Notes under the pieces: model-generated | Database searches by the model: none | What the model saw: only the letters and a program-made list of their open reading frames with translations | What the model was told of the DNA's origin: nothing | Translations under genes and position numbers: made by a program | DNA from: Diplocarpon mali | Lineage: Eukaryota; Ascomycota; Leotiomycetes; Helotiales; Drepanopezizaceae | DNA: 64,000 nucleotides | NCBI GenBank assembly: GCA_024741835.1 | Contig: JAENRP010000082.1 | Coordinates: 62,001 to 126,000, forward strand | Direction: 5' to 3' | Part shown: positions 22,510 to 33,677 of the stretch, piece after piece | How positions within the stretch are numbered: position 1 is the stretch's first letter | How the letters are laid out: every line of letters begins with the position of its first letter

Positions 22510-24559
22510 CGGCGGTAGCCAGGTGTGGAACTGTAGATTTGAAAATCCACACGTGAGACATACTTGAGATTCGTGGTTGCGCGCACGTGATGCGTCTCCT
22601 GGCCCTCAACTCAGGGGCTCGCTAGCCGACCAATCTCCTTCTTGACCCCTTCACCAAAAGACAACACCTACCTAATCTAGGCTGAGCTCCATTACCCACT
22701 CTGAATTGAACAAGAAGATTCGCAGCTTTTCGCTATCCGCGTGCCCTGTTTGCTCGCGGCCCTTCTACTACCATGATATGCGTCTACCCGGCGTCGGACC
22801 ACCACTGACCTGTCAACTGAAGATATTGTTTGCCGCGGTGTAAACGGGCGTAGAGAAGGCTGTGGCTTTTCGTGGGGCAGGGCGCCTGGAGCAGGGTAAA
22901 GGCAAGCGTGATGATGTTTTTTCTATGTTCTTGGTAGGCCCCGCGAGTTCGTGTGATGTTGGACTCGCTACTGCTCTCCATCTTCTCGGATATGAGTGCA
23001 TGTCGACATTTGGCAATTCCTTTGCTCATAGACCGACAAAAACCAATCACCTATACCGACAGATGAGAGCCAATCATATCTTCCTGATCCAAGGACGGCA
23101 CTTTTCATAGCACACCCTCTTGATCCATGCGAGTTCTCTTCCCCTTCCGCCCTGACACGCCCATGTATACTCTCTCTCCGTCTGCAACCACACATTCACA
23201 CACGCACACCAGACAGCGGAAGGGGACACAGAGAGCAAGGATGCTGGCTCCCCACACCAAGACCTTGATACAACTGAGACGGACGGAAGATGAAGTCAGG
23301 CGCTAGCTACCCTTACCAGACAGCCCATCAGAGTTCGGCTTATCTTGGGGCGGCAGCAACCGATTAGATTGCAGTCTAGGCCTCATGCTCCTCTGCCCCT
23401 TGGAAGAAGTGCCGACTGCGTACGGTCCCGATCTCCAAGTATCAGCGATCACAACCATGTTCATCAGCTGGCTGAGTAGGAACTCAGGGGTGGATAGCGC
23501 CGTATCTGGAAATAATCTTCCATCTATACCACAATATGCTCAGCGCTCGAGGGCTATGGACATAGGACAGCCTCGTTTTACTCGAGACGCAGCTAACAAG
23601 ATCCAACATGGTCTGGAAGGCGAACATAACCGGGTGACCCGTGAGCTCACGATGGTACCGGATCTTCAGCGACGACTCGCCGCGTTCCTCGGGAGCAGAA
23701 GAGGAACAGAAGGGGCAGGGGTTCTTTTCTACAGAGCGTCGTACACGCCATCATCATCACCGCCATCATCATCACCGCCATCGTCAAGAGTGAATCTTTG
23801 ATATGTAATCTCGATGCCTATAATCGATATCCCCCTCGCACGTCACGGGACAAGCTTTGTGGGGAAAAAATGTGCAAGGAAAAAAAATAGGGAAGGTAGA
23901 CAAATTTGAAGGGCTGGCAATACACGCCTCCTTCGCAAGTCCAAGATACGATGCATCGCCGCAAGAGTAGTCTTCCTAGACTACGCAGATCGGTAGGCGC
24001 GGTTATCAGGTGGTGAGACACGCAACACGGCGGTTCTGCTGATATCAAAGACACTAGATGACTCCCGGCCATTTGCGGGACGGCAGCTCGATCAGGCCAA
24101 ATCTAAAACAAAACTGCAAACGACTTCACCATCACAGCTGCCACATCACTTAGGTGTTCCACGCTCTTCAATGCACACCCCCTTGGAGATCTGCTATGGT
24201 TCAAGCGGGGTGCTAGACAGTAGAACAGGAAACTTCATCATGATGCTAAGCTGGCGTCTATCCTACAAACGCATGCAATCCTCTGGGATATATCATCAGA
24301 CTAGTCTGATCAGTATCCTCATAAAATATGCCAACCTTCAGGGCCTAGAACACATCTCCAAGCGCCACGCTCCCATTAACCAGACCGACGTTTCGCCCCT
24401 CATCTCCAATCCAAGGGGATAAGAGTAGTGCGCCTCTCTATGATGCACAGTATTGCCAGCCAAAATACACGTCTAGATGTACAATCAAATGATAAACTCT
24501 CGTCTTGCCTGGTGACCCCGACAGAAACGTGGCCCGTCGAGTTGGTTGAGCCCGTCTCA
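22510..24559. other. 2 kb intergenic between convergent genes
   Basis: This lies between the 3' ends of the hydrolase and the sfl1-type gene. It contains a short direct repeat at 23746-23775. A 138-codon frame at 23385-23801 has no recognisable features and its C-terminus is translated from that repeat. I see no supported gene. Confidence 0.45.
23746..23775. repeat. 15 bp tandem repeat, two copies
   Basis: The unit cgccatcatcatcac occurs twice in tandem and is followed by a partial third copy (cgccatcg). It is a simple trinucleotide-based repeat in intergenic sequence. Confidence 0.9.
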
Positions 24560-26572
24560 TCATTGTACTCGTTTGCGCTTCCGATCATCTTCTCTGAGAT
24601 CTTCTTCGTGCTCCTCGTCTCTCTCCGCCGTTTCCGCTGGGTTGAGGATATGAGCCATGCTACCTCTCCTGGTGGGTGGCCCTGAGTTATTGCCGAAGAG
24701 GCTGGCTAAGCTTTTATCTCGTGAACTACCGGGGTGCCATGACCAACTGTTGAGATGGTCTGATGTGTTGCCATTGGAAAATGGCGGGGTAGCTGGGCGG
24801 GAACTATCGGTCCGGCTTTGGGACGAGGCCGTTGTGAGGGAGTATGAGCTGAAGCTGTCTCGGATGTGTTGCTCCTCCGATATTTGGGCGTGGCCCCTCT
24901 TTGGAGATGATGACCACTGGGCCGAGGGTTGGCCAGATGTGAAGGGGGAGAGGTTGGCTTGCCAGCCTTGGACGTTGCGGATGTCTGCAGAGGTATGTCT
25001 GCGAGCAAGATTGCTTGGCGGCGAAGTGACAGTCGCCAGAGGGTGTGGCGGTGGAGGAGGTGGCGGGGCTTGGGAGCGGAGCGAGCTGGGTGAAGACTGT
25101 GCAGGGTTGGGTCCGATGGATCCATATCTACGAGGTGTGATGGATAGATGGGATGGTACTGGAGGACGGTAAAAGTTCTGTCGAGGACCAGAACCACCCA
25201 TGACTGGTGGTCGTCGGGAGTCGTCATGGGGAATCTGACGAGGCGAGACCGGGGCATTATCAAGCGAGAGGCTGGAGAAATGGGGTCTGCTGCTCGAGAA
25301 AGGCGGCTCGGGCGGCTCGTCGAAGGAGCGGATTGCGTCGGCCTGTCGTTGTATTTCGGCTTGCATGTTGGCAACTGCATCATGGTTAGGAGGCGTAGCA
25401 GAGGCTTAATTTCTGGCTGCTGTGCTTACCGTCGCGATGCAATTGTGACTCGTGCCCGGGCAGAATAGAGAGCATCGCTCTTGACATCTCATGATTCAGC
25501 TAGGACCGTTAGTCGCAGCTTAACCAACGGTGCCCAGCATCATCGACATTTACTGGTGGACGTACTTGTAGCGAGCGAGACAGGGCCTCCATAACCACCT
25601 GGTTCTTAGCATGCATGAATTGAGAATGTTCCTCGCTTCTCTGAAGTCTCGCATGGACCTCGGACAAGGTATGCTCCAAATTCGTCAATCTGGACTCGGT
25701 CGATTCCTGCATGGAATGCAAAGGCTCTGCCGGTGTCCCAGGCTGGGGTGGCGGCGGTTTTGGGGCTGAATATGAATCTCGGTGCACCAAGGCGTGCCTC
25801 GACGCTCGACGCTTAATCTCTCGAAGCCCGACTAGATCGCCCCGCTTGAAATTTCCATTGCCATGCTTGAATTCCCAAAGTGGGGATTCCGGGGAGCCAG
25901 TATGGAAAACGTCGCTCACTGTGGATAAGTCAGTGTCGTAAGCTCCAGGCGTCACCAGGGGGGCTAGACCTTTGTGAAAACCATACATGTTCAGCTGTCG
26001 CACAAATGACGAGATATTGGTGTGTTTGAAATACTGGCTTGGAGGATGTGAGCGCGACCATCAGTCGGGAGAGATGGGTAGGCCTACGATAGAACTTTCG
26101 AAAAGTCATTCGATGGAGACATGACGAAACTTTCCGCCGAATTGGACCACGATATCAAGTGTTGTATGCTCTGGTCTTCCAACATGCTACGGAGCGGTTA
26201 GCAAGATCTGTCGCACACCCTCCAGGACGATGCGTACTTGTACAGCTTGTGAATGAAGGCAGTCTGTACCACCTTGGGCTGCTGAGCACCCGCCGCCGCC
26301 GCCGCCGCAGCATTTGGTCCAGCCAGACTACCGCCGCTTGGTTTATCCCCCATGGCTTGACCGTGTGCCCCGTTTGCTTCCATATCTGGACTTGTCCGGG
26401 CTGGAGGTGCCATCATGGTCGAGGGGGGTGTGACGTCCATTGGATCTCGAGGGGACGGGGCAGAGCTGGGGAGAATAGGAGGATGCAGAATTGGAACTAT
26501 TCGAGCAGTCGTTTGGCCTAGGGTATGATCGCTTATGAAAGGAATCCGTTGCGGTTGCTCAATCGAAGCCAT
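24560..26572 (-). CDS. sfl1: HSF-type transcription factor, Sfl1-like (flocculation suppressor family)
   Basis: Six exons (26572-26238, 26186-26088, 26037-25970, 25918-25566, 25499-25430, 25374-24560) give 579 residues. After a Pro/Ala-rich N-terminus with an Ala tract, the HSF DNA-binding domain begins at about residue 106 and contains FIHKLYNMLEDQ, QHLISWSNSAESFVMSPS, QYFKHTNISSFVRQLNMYGF and SPLWEFKHGNGNFKRGD. A heptad-rich segment follows (about residues 225-275: RLTNLEHTLSEVHARLQR). The C-terminal half is disordered and Ser/Pro-rich with a proline run and ends in a basic KRKR tail. Four introns have good signals; the 51 bp intron 25919-25969 has a poor GTCTAG donor but a CTGAC branch and CACAG acceptor, and its removal restores HKVSDVFHTG. 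Sfl1 proteins repress or activate adhesion and morphogenesis genes through TTC-type elements. The gene has a very long upstream region (over 7 kb), common for developmental regulators. Confidence 0.9.
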
Positions 26573-26915
26573 CGTCGGATTACCTGTGGTTGTCAGCTCT
26601 GGCTGTCTCGTGCACGGCGCATCGCGGGCTTCATCGCACGCCGCACCGCGATTGATCTGGACGAAGAGAGAACGCAGCACAAGGCATCAGATACCTACCT
26701 CATAGCATCCACATGGACAGGTCTGCAATCGGCGCGCTGGTGAGGAAGCTCTCTTTCTTTGTCTGGTGGTCTCGTTGATATGCGGGTATCCGCGACAGGG
26801 TTCACTTAAAGCCGCGTCGCGCAGCCTCGCTGCACAATGCTATCGGCTGGGCAGGAAAGGCCGGGTGGGAGGCGGGAGGTGGGATGGAGACCGATAAGAT
26901 GAGGGGGGGAGGCGA

Positions 26916-26940
26916 TGCGATGCGATGCGATGCGATGCAA
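26916..26940. repeat. Pentanucleotide microsatellite (gatgc)5
   Basis: Five perfect copies of gatgc lie about 350 bp upstream of the sfl1-type start codon, probably in its promoter or leader. Confidence 0.95.
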
Positions 26941-27291
26941 TTTGTGTGCACGGTTGGGCGCGCCGGTATGGGTAAAGCAGTAGGAGTAGAGTCCGTGATG
27001 TAGCGTGTTCTTGGTAGATTGTAGGGAGATACTTGGTAAAGAGGGTGGGTAAGGAGGCAGCAATCAAGAGAAGGTTGAGTATAGGATGCAAGTGGTCAGA
27101 GTCTGAGTCTTGGGTCTGTGTGTCTTGTTGTGTTGTATGGTGTTGTGTCTGTCTGTGTCTACTTCGTTATGTGTGTGTAGGAGTGGATGTGCCGCGGAAA
27201 GAGCGCTAAGGTGGAAGCCCCGTCTAACTGATACGGGTATGATTAGCATGGATTGGGGTTAGCGCTGGCAAAGCCCGGGTAGGCCAGTCTC

Positions 27292-27324
27292 TTTGACTTT
27301 TGACATTTGACATTTGACTTTGAC
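27292..27324. repeat. Cluster of five TTTGAC motifs
   Basis: TTTGAC occurs at 27292, 27299, 27306, 27313 and 27319, about one per helical half-turn, in the upstream region of the sfl1-type gene. It may be a plain degenerate tandem repeat or a multi-site regulator platform; sequence alone cannot tell. Confidence 0.6.
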
Positions 27325-30299
27325 GAGGGTCAATGTGTCTTGGTGGTGGTGTTGTTGCTGGTGCTGGTCTTTTTGCCCTTCGTTCTGGTCTTGGACGGGG
27401 AAGCATGGGCCTTGGTCTGATCCACCCCGCGCAAGACAAGGGCCATGGAAAAGGGGGGTGTTTCGACGGAAGGGAATGACGGCACCGGCACCGGCACCGA
27501 ACATATCATCACTGAGCGCATCCGCAGGTTTCATACGTCGTCCACGGCGACCGCGGGACTCTAGGAATGCTCCGTATATACGAGGACAGTCCAGATACTG
27601 TGCACACAATACCAAGTCCCAAGTCGCTTGGAGAAGCCCCCCTTGAAATTTATGTACCTCACGTTCCATCGCCGAGCCTGGCAGCTGGAATGCCAGCCTT
27701 TGGAAGCTGGCCGAACGTCCACATCCGCGTCCACATACACATCGACCACCAGCCAGACCTGGCCGGCTGCGCGTTTGTACTCGTACGCTACGCTCTCTCG
27801 GGACTCCTTCTCGTTGCTCCTCTGGCATCAGCAGTCCTTGGTGTTTATTTATCTCACCGACCTACCTTATGCCAACATACCTTCCATTCATGCCTTCCCT
27901 CCGCGCTGCAAGTATGCCTTTGGCCAGCCGAGCAATCCACGCCTCTCTCATTCGGACCCCCTCGCTTGGGCCCGAGGAAGGTTTGCGACTTCGAGAGGGA
28001 AGAGAGGGGTCGAGCCTTGCCTGGGCCAGCGCATGCATCTGATCTGGACGGTATATACCACGATCCCCATCTGACAGAACTCACAACAGACTGCTCTCGG
28101 CTCAGTTGGAAGGAGTGCAGAAGCGCAGTACTACCCAGTAGACGCGGAATAGACGGCGGCAGAGGATTCTCCCGGGAAAACCCCTGGTTTCTCGGATTCC
28201 AGCCCGCCTGGAATGCTCGTGCTGGCAGACCAAGCCGAGAGGCAAGAAAACACCTACCTCCGGACGCCTCTCTTTCCCACCTTCTTCTTATCCCCTAGAC
28301 CGCTCGGTCAGTTGTCTGTTATTGCTATGGTATATCCTCCGGAGGGTGGCAGCTGCCCCTGTACCGTACAGTAGACCTCCTCGCTTATAGAGATACTGTG
28401 TACATAATATCCCCACGACCAGCTGGGCACGGGCCGAACTCACAAACTCACCCTGGCCGCTATCAGAGTTCGGCACAAGGTTGGCGTCCTTGTTTCGTTC
28501 TCGAAGCTACGCTGCTGCCCCGACTTGGCGGGGAAACCCTGAAATGCGACAGGTTTCAGCTGGAGGTCGTCCAACCAGGGAGCATCCGTGCCTGTGAAGT
28601 ACCACTGGAGTGCTCAGCCGGCCTTTGGAACGGTTCGGCTTTTGCTTTCTTCTGACTTGTATCGGCTCTGCATCTTGACGAAGCTAGCAGTCGAGAACTG
28701 GGTCGGTACAGCAGAATCTCTGGCAGATGTTCTTTCACGGCACAGGTGAAGTTTCGGGCAGGAACAGTAAGTTTTCTCGAGTTGTTTGCGATTGTCGCGA
28801 GGCCGAATTACCAAATCATTATTAATATGTAAGCACCAAAGTATGTTGCGATCGTAATCTAGCAGCTAATGTGACATGTGAACCTGTCAATCTCTCGGTT
28901 CTTTACCCCTTTATGCCCCCTATCGCACGCGGCCCCGATGGCCCCCAGACTTTCTTCTCTCAGGGCTCTTTGTACTAGCTTCTTTGGAAGCTACTCTCGT
29001 CCTGTACTAATGGTACAGCGGGTAACTCTTCATCCTTGGTAAGAGCGGGACTCTTGGATATTGGTTTTTAATGCTACATGACATTTCCCACTCTTGGTAA
29101 AATCGACAAAAAAAGATCAAGATAATTATGGCATAGATTCCGATCCAGCAGCCAAAAATTGCTCGCTTTTTTCCTGGTAATCTGACTGATTTGCAAGGAC
29201 AAAGATTCGATCCTGAAAAAGGCAGCGGACAAAAGATACTCGCTGTACCATAGTAGGTATGTAGCCAGAGCTCCCCTATTACCTCTGGCTTTCTCTACTT
29301 TATTTATAGACCCGAGACAGTTAGTCATATCCTCTAAATATTCTCATCTAGCTCTTCAAAGAAGCCCTCTACTTTGCCTGGCCTTATAGATACTGTATCT
29401 ACACACAATCGTCACAGCGTCGGGGAAGATGCTAAGCTTTTAGCTTGAATATACCTAGCGTTCTCTATTTGAGTCAGTGCATGCTTTGATACGTGCCAAT
29501 CCTCTAACACTTGTATTTCACGTTAAATCCCTGAAACCAGTGTTGTCGGTGCAAGAGGAACCTGTCCCAAATATTCCAGACGAATTGTTTCCACATGCCT
29601 TGCTGATGAGCTGGCTGACCAAGGCAAGCCTCAACCCTTCAAACGGCTGCGGTGCGCTAGCTGTGCCAGGTGCGCAAGCTACGTAGGGTAATCATCCAGA
29701 GCTGCAATTCAATATGGATGCACAACGCGATAGGAGATCTGTAGCCTTGATTAGATTGGGCCATTCGATCTTGAAATTTGCACTTCGTCGCAAACCAAAC
29801 AAGCCTTGATTTTCAAGGGGGTTTAGAGTTTCGTCTGCAAGGTTGAAATCACTTCGCCGCAGGCGTAATAACCACATCACGAAAGTATATTCAATCCTGG
29901 CAAACCCGCTCCGAAAATGCCCACACCTACGGTGAATGGAGCGGAGGACCGGCTAGACTGGAGCCCGTGTGAGAAGCCTTCAAGGATGCGAAGCTGCGTA
30001 ATGATATTAACCAAATCAGGCCCTGGTCGCTCTCCAGAAGTCTCTACTCCGTATACAGGTACCGACCTTGCGGAGTACAGATTAGACCAGATTCTGGCTT
30101 TTGCATTAACCCAAGCAAAGGCACTTGATGACTCTGGATTAGAGCTTTATCCTACGCCCCGTGTAAGTAGTGTGGGTACAAGTACATGTTCAACATGCAT
30201 TTACGGGGCGGGGAAGGGGCCTTGAAGTTGAGACTGCTTCGTACTTTGTAATATGATTTTGGCCTACAACAGAAGTATTTCCATGCGGGTATTGTTTCG

Positions 30300-33200
30300 C
30301 CTCCATCGGACTATACTAACTAGTATTCGCCAGTTCCGCTCCCCCCCCCACTCCCTGTCCTCCCCTCTGACCCCGCTACCTGAGGTAGGATAAATAATTA
30401 TTCGAAAATAAACGACTAGTCAATACACGGAATATTCTATTAGTGTATTACTATATCGTTTATTCTCGATTTGAGGTACAATTTAAACTTGATGTTCTTT
30501 GTTGAAATCTATCAAAATGTAAAAAACAAGGTTATGTTAAAATAATAGAAGTTGCTGTAACATGACATAACAAGCCCAGATGTAGCTACGTGCTTCGGAG
30601 CGGAAGAACCTACTCCGGAGATGATGTAACATCTGTCACGTGAAGACTGATCATTTCTATTTGTTTTGAAGTATGACGAATCATTTACTGTATTTTGAAT
30701 ATCACAGGAAGGGTGGAGGCGTGGGGCAAGGTGTGGGGGCGAGCGGGACTGACAATTACACAGCATTCCTAGCTACATAGTAGATCATCTTCACATCGTT
30801 TGCACACAGTACTTCTACTGTGTATGGAGGCGTTAGATTCGAGCATAGGTCTATAAGCGACCTGATCTTCAGCAACAACGCAGCTACTTCGTCGCAGGCC
30901 AAACAGACACCATACGAAATTGTATCACAATCCTGCAAATGCGCTTTGAACCACAAATCTGGTGCTTATCTGGCCTGCGACAAGGTATAAGCATTTGGCA
31001 ACTTTGAATTGTTAATTACTATTACGTAACTCTGTTTATCGCGATGATATTATAAATCTGTGTGGAGACGCAGAGTAGGTGGTCATGGCTAATAATGGAT
31101 AATAAAGCCTGGATTTAAGATTACACTTCAGAGATATAGCTAAGTGCTGTAGCATATCGTTTTAGTATTAAACCCTTTTCCTTACAAACAATAATGAGGA
31201 AATGATTCCAGGTCGGCAGATCTCGACTCACTGTACCTTTCATGCCTCGTTATATGTCTTCTTATCCGTTTTCATTTGGCTTTGCAAGAATAATATGGTA
31301 CTGAAGTTCGTCTATCCAATGACTCCCTGTCGGCAGGCTTCAACACTTAACCGCTGTACCTCTGTACTAAGAAGTCAAGTCATACAGTCCCCCCTATTAA
31401 AACCAAGAATATAATACTTACACCAGGGGGATCGCGGTTGTAAAAGTCCCTCGGAAATTAACCAACCTTTCAACAATACTGTAAATTTAGTAGCTGTTCT
31501 CAGTATTCCCATTGTTTTCATTGAGTACGGTGGATCAGACCCAGCTCAGAAATCTACTGACGGATAGGATAGCTATTTAGAGAAGTTACTGAACGCATCT
31601 TTATCTTTTTTTATCATCCTTTTAATATGCTTAATTATTCTAAATGATATGTCTTAAGCGAAAAACGCTATAGTCGGATTAAGTATTAGGAGAAAACTAG
31701 CTCGAAAAACTCCCCGCGATTCTCTTTTCAGCACTTTATACACAAGAGCCCTGATTTAAATAAGAGTCTATCCTATACCTAGTTAATGGCTGTTCTCTCT
31801 AAGTCTTAGGCAAGTATATTCTTGAGAAAGCGCCTAGACAAATGGAGTAACCTTAGATTCCTTCTTCTAGGATAAGCCCTTCTTGCTAACAGCGGCTATT
31901 AATTATTTAATTTTGAGCGTCTTATTAGATGGCGGCGGCTATTGATCGTAATCCTTTTATCGACTTTAGCTCTAAAGAAAACTATTCAAAACCGGCGAGG
32001 CTTCGAAATATAAGTTTTCTATTTTTCGATTACATCAGATAAAACATCAGACAGTTTATAGCGATTCGGGTTTAGGTATTTCTACTTAAAATCATTATCC
32101 TGTGTCGAATTATACAGACCGCGACCTCCAGGTTTCTCCATCCACTGTTCTTGAGAGATTAAAAACCGGGAGTATAAAATTAGTGGAAAATGCTCTGCAA
32201 ATGCATGCTGGACGAGCGCAACGCGTACCCCATGGAAGCTCAGACGGATGTCCAGCATTGCGAAACCCCTGTACCCTTACTTGCCTAGCAAGCTGTGGTG
32301 CGAGCGTGTCTCTCTGATGCCACGAATCATACTTCGGAGACTTCGACCCTATCTTAAAATCGCTTTCTACTGGACGGGGATTGGTTTCTCTTGCGAAGTA
32401 TGTGGATCCGTGGCACGTCCACAAGCAAGGTGCGCACGAAGCAGCACGAAGTCTAAAGTACGCTTGGGGCAACCAAAGGCCTAGCAAGCCTTGTTTTCAT
32501 AAGAGCGAGAGTACGTAGATTGCTCTATACTCACTTTTTTCCAGTGGGCTACAAATCCACTGAAAACTGCCGCTTGGTTATTGTAAGCATGCTGTGAATA
32601 TTCTCATCTTAAATTATAAAAATATGGTTGACTAACTCCCTGAGTCTCTAGTATTGTTTCATGGTTTAAATTGGGCGTCGGGAAACCTTTCACTAGATTT
32701 GAGATTCGTGTTTATGCGTTTATTTATAGCTTTCGAGCTTGAAAGCACTAACAAATTAGTTAATAATATACTTTGACTGTAACAAACGAGGTGAAATCTC
32801 TATTTCGGCTTTCGGATGATGAGAACTGCTCTCAAAAGTCTTCTTTTTTAAGTGGTTAAGACCCTTGCGGTGGGGAGCCCGATAAGTGGATATCGTAATG
32901 GGTTTGCACTCGAAAAAGGGGAGTGCTGGTAATACCCCTTTCCTTTACACTAGATCCCCACTTGCAAAACTATGTTGGTTTTACTGGAGGGATTTTTTGC
33001 CGACTCTTCAAAACACCTCCAAACTGAAGTCGGATTAAAGTATTTGTCTTGGCACTCATATGAGTCAAAAGCATATTCGCATTCGATTTCAATCTATTCC
33101 CCCGATTTCTGGCCAAGTCGCGTTGGAAATTCAACCTTCAGTCATCGGATTAAAGTCCACACGAGCGTTGAAGCGCTGCAGATGCATAAGCTTTCCGGCG

Positions 33201-33677
33201 TAGAGAAACACGAACGCTAAACGGCGCGAAAACATTAACATTACTGTGCTTGTCTGAGGCTACAACAAAGATGTCTCTTGCGTTTCGAGCTCTCGGGACA
33301 GAGCAAATCTGAAGCCCTGCTGGCTTCATCCTCGCGGAGATCTTTGTTTTGGCGTACGGCATCAACGCCATAAGGAACTGTCAAATCATTTCTGTTCTGA
33401 CGGAAACGTGACTTGAGGATGTCACGGGCAAGATTGATTCCCGAGGTAAGTAGGTAGGTAGGCTCTTATTGGGTATTAAGCAAGGTCGAACCTCCTCCCT
33501 ACCTTATCACACGAAGTCCAGACAGTTCAGACGGTTCAACTTCTCTGACAGCAGCCGCGGACGACCATTTTCCCGACGACTTAGGGACAAGTCAACGGAT
33601 ATATGATCTTGCTTGAACTTTCGCCCGTTCAATGCCAAGGCGTCCTGATGAAATGATTTCATCATCCACTTGCCACC
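30300..33677. other. AT-rich gene desert
   Basis: Most of 30360-33200 is distinctly AT-rich with frequent TpA steps and stops in all frames. I see no frame above 130 codons that looks coding. It includes a C-tract (about 30341-30350), an imperfect inverted repeat (30403-30468) and long runs with no feature. The composition fits old repeat DNA degraded by RIP, but no element can be recognised. The last ~300 bp should hold the promoter of the F-box gene, whose start has a strong GCCACCATG context. Confidence 0.45.
30403..30468. repeat. Imperfect inverted repeat with 18 bp loop
   Basis: The 24 nt arm starting cgaaaataaacga (30403-30426) is matched by the reverse complement of the arm 30445-30468. 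The outer 13 positions agree at 12 and the inner five all agree, with mismatches between. The loop contains gaatattc, itself palindromic. It may be the remains of a small non-autonomous element or a hairpin. Confidence 0.6.

Larger units (their letters stand above)
26573..30299. other. Long region upstream of the sfl1-type gene, no supported gene
   Basis: This part of the 7.1 kb desert probably contains the promoter and leader of the sfl1-type gene. It is rich in GT-type low complexity (27100-27180) and simple repeats. A 243-codon ATG frame at 27567-28298 (+) has alternative frames equally open on both strands, no domain and an odd Pro/Arg/His composition; I do not call it. A 102-codon frame at 29917-30225 (+) is likewise unsupported. 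Pyrimidine-rich sequence close to the sfl1 start could mark its transcription start. Confidence 0.4.

Noticed and set aside
27567..28298. 243-codon ATG frame on the plus strand
   Set aside because: No domain, signal peptide or family resemblance; composition is odd and other frames over the same stretch are equally open, as expected for GC-rich non-coding DNA.
32110..32487. 125-codon minus-strand frame in the AT-rich desert
   Set aside because: Cys/Arg/Ser-rich chance frame without a family or signal peptide.
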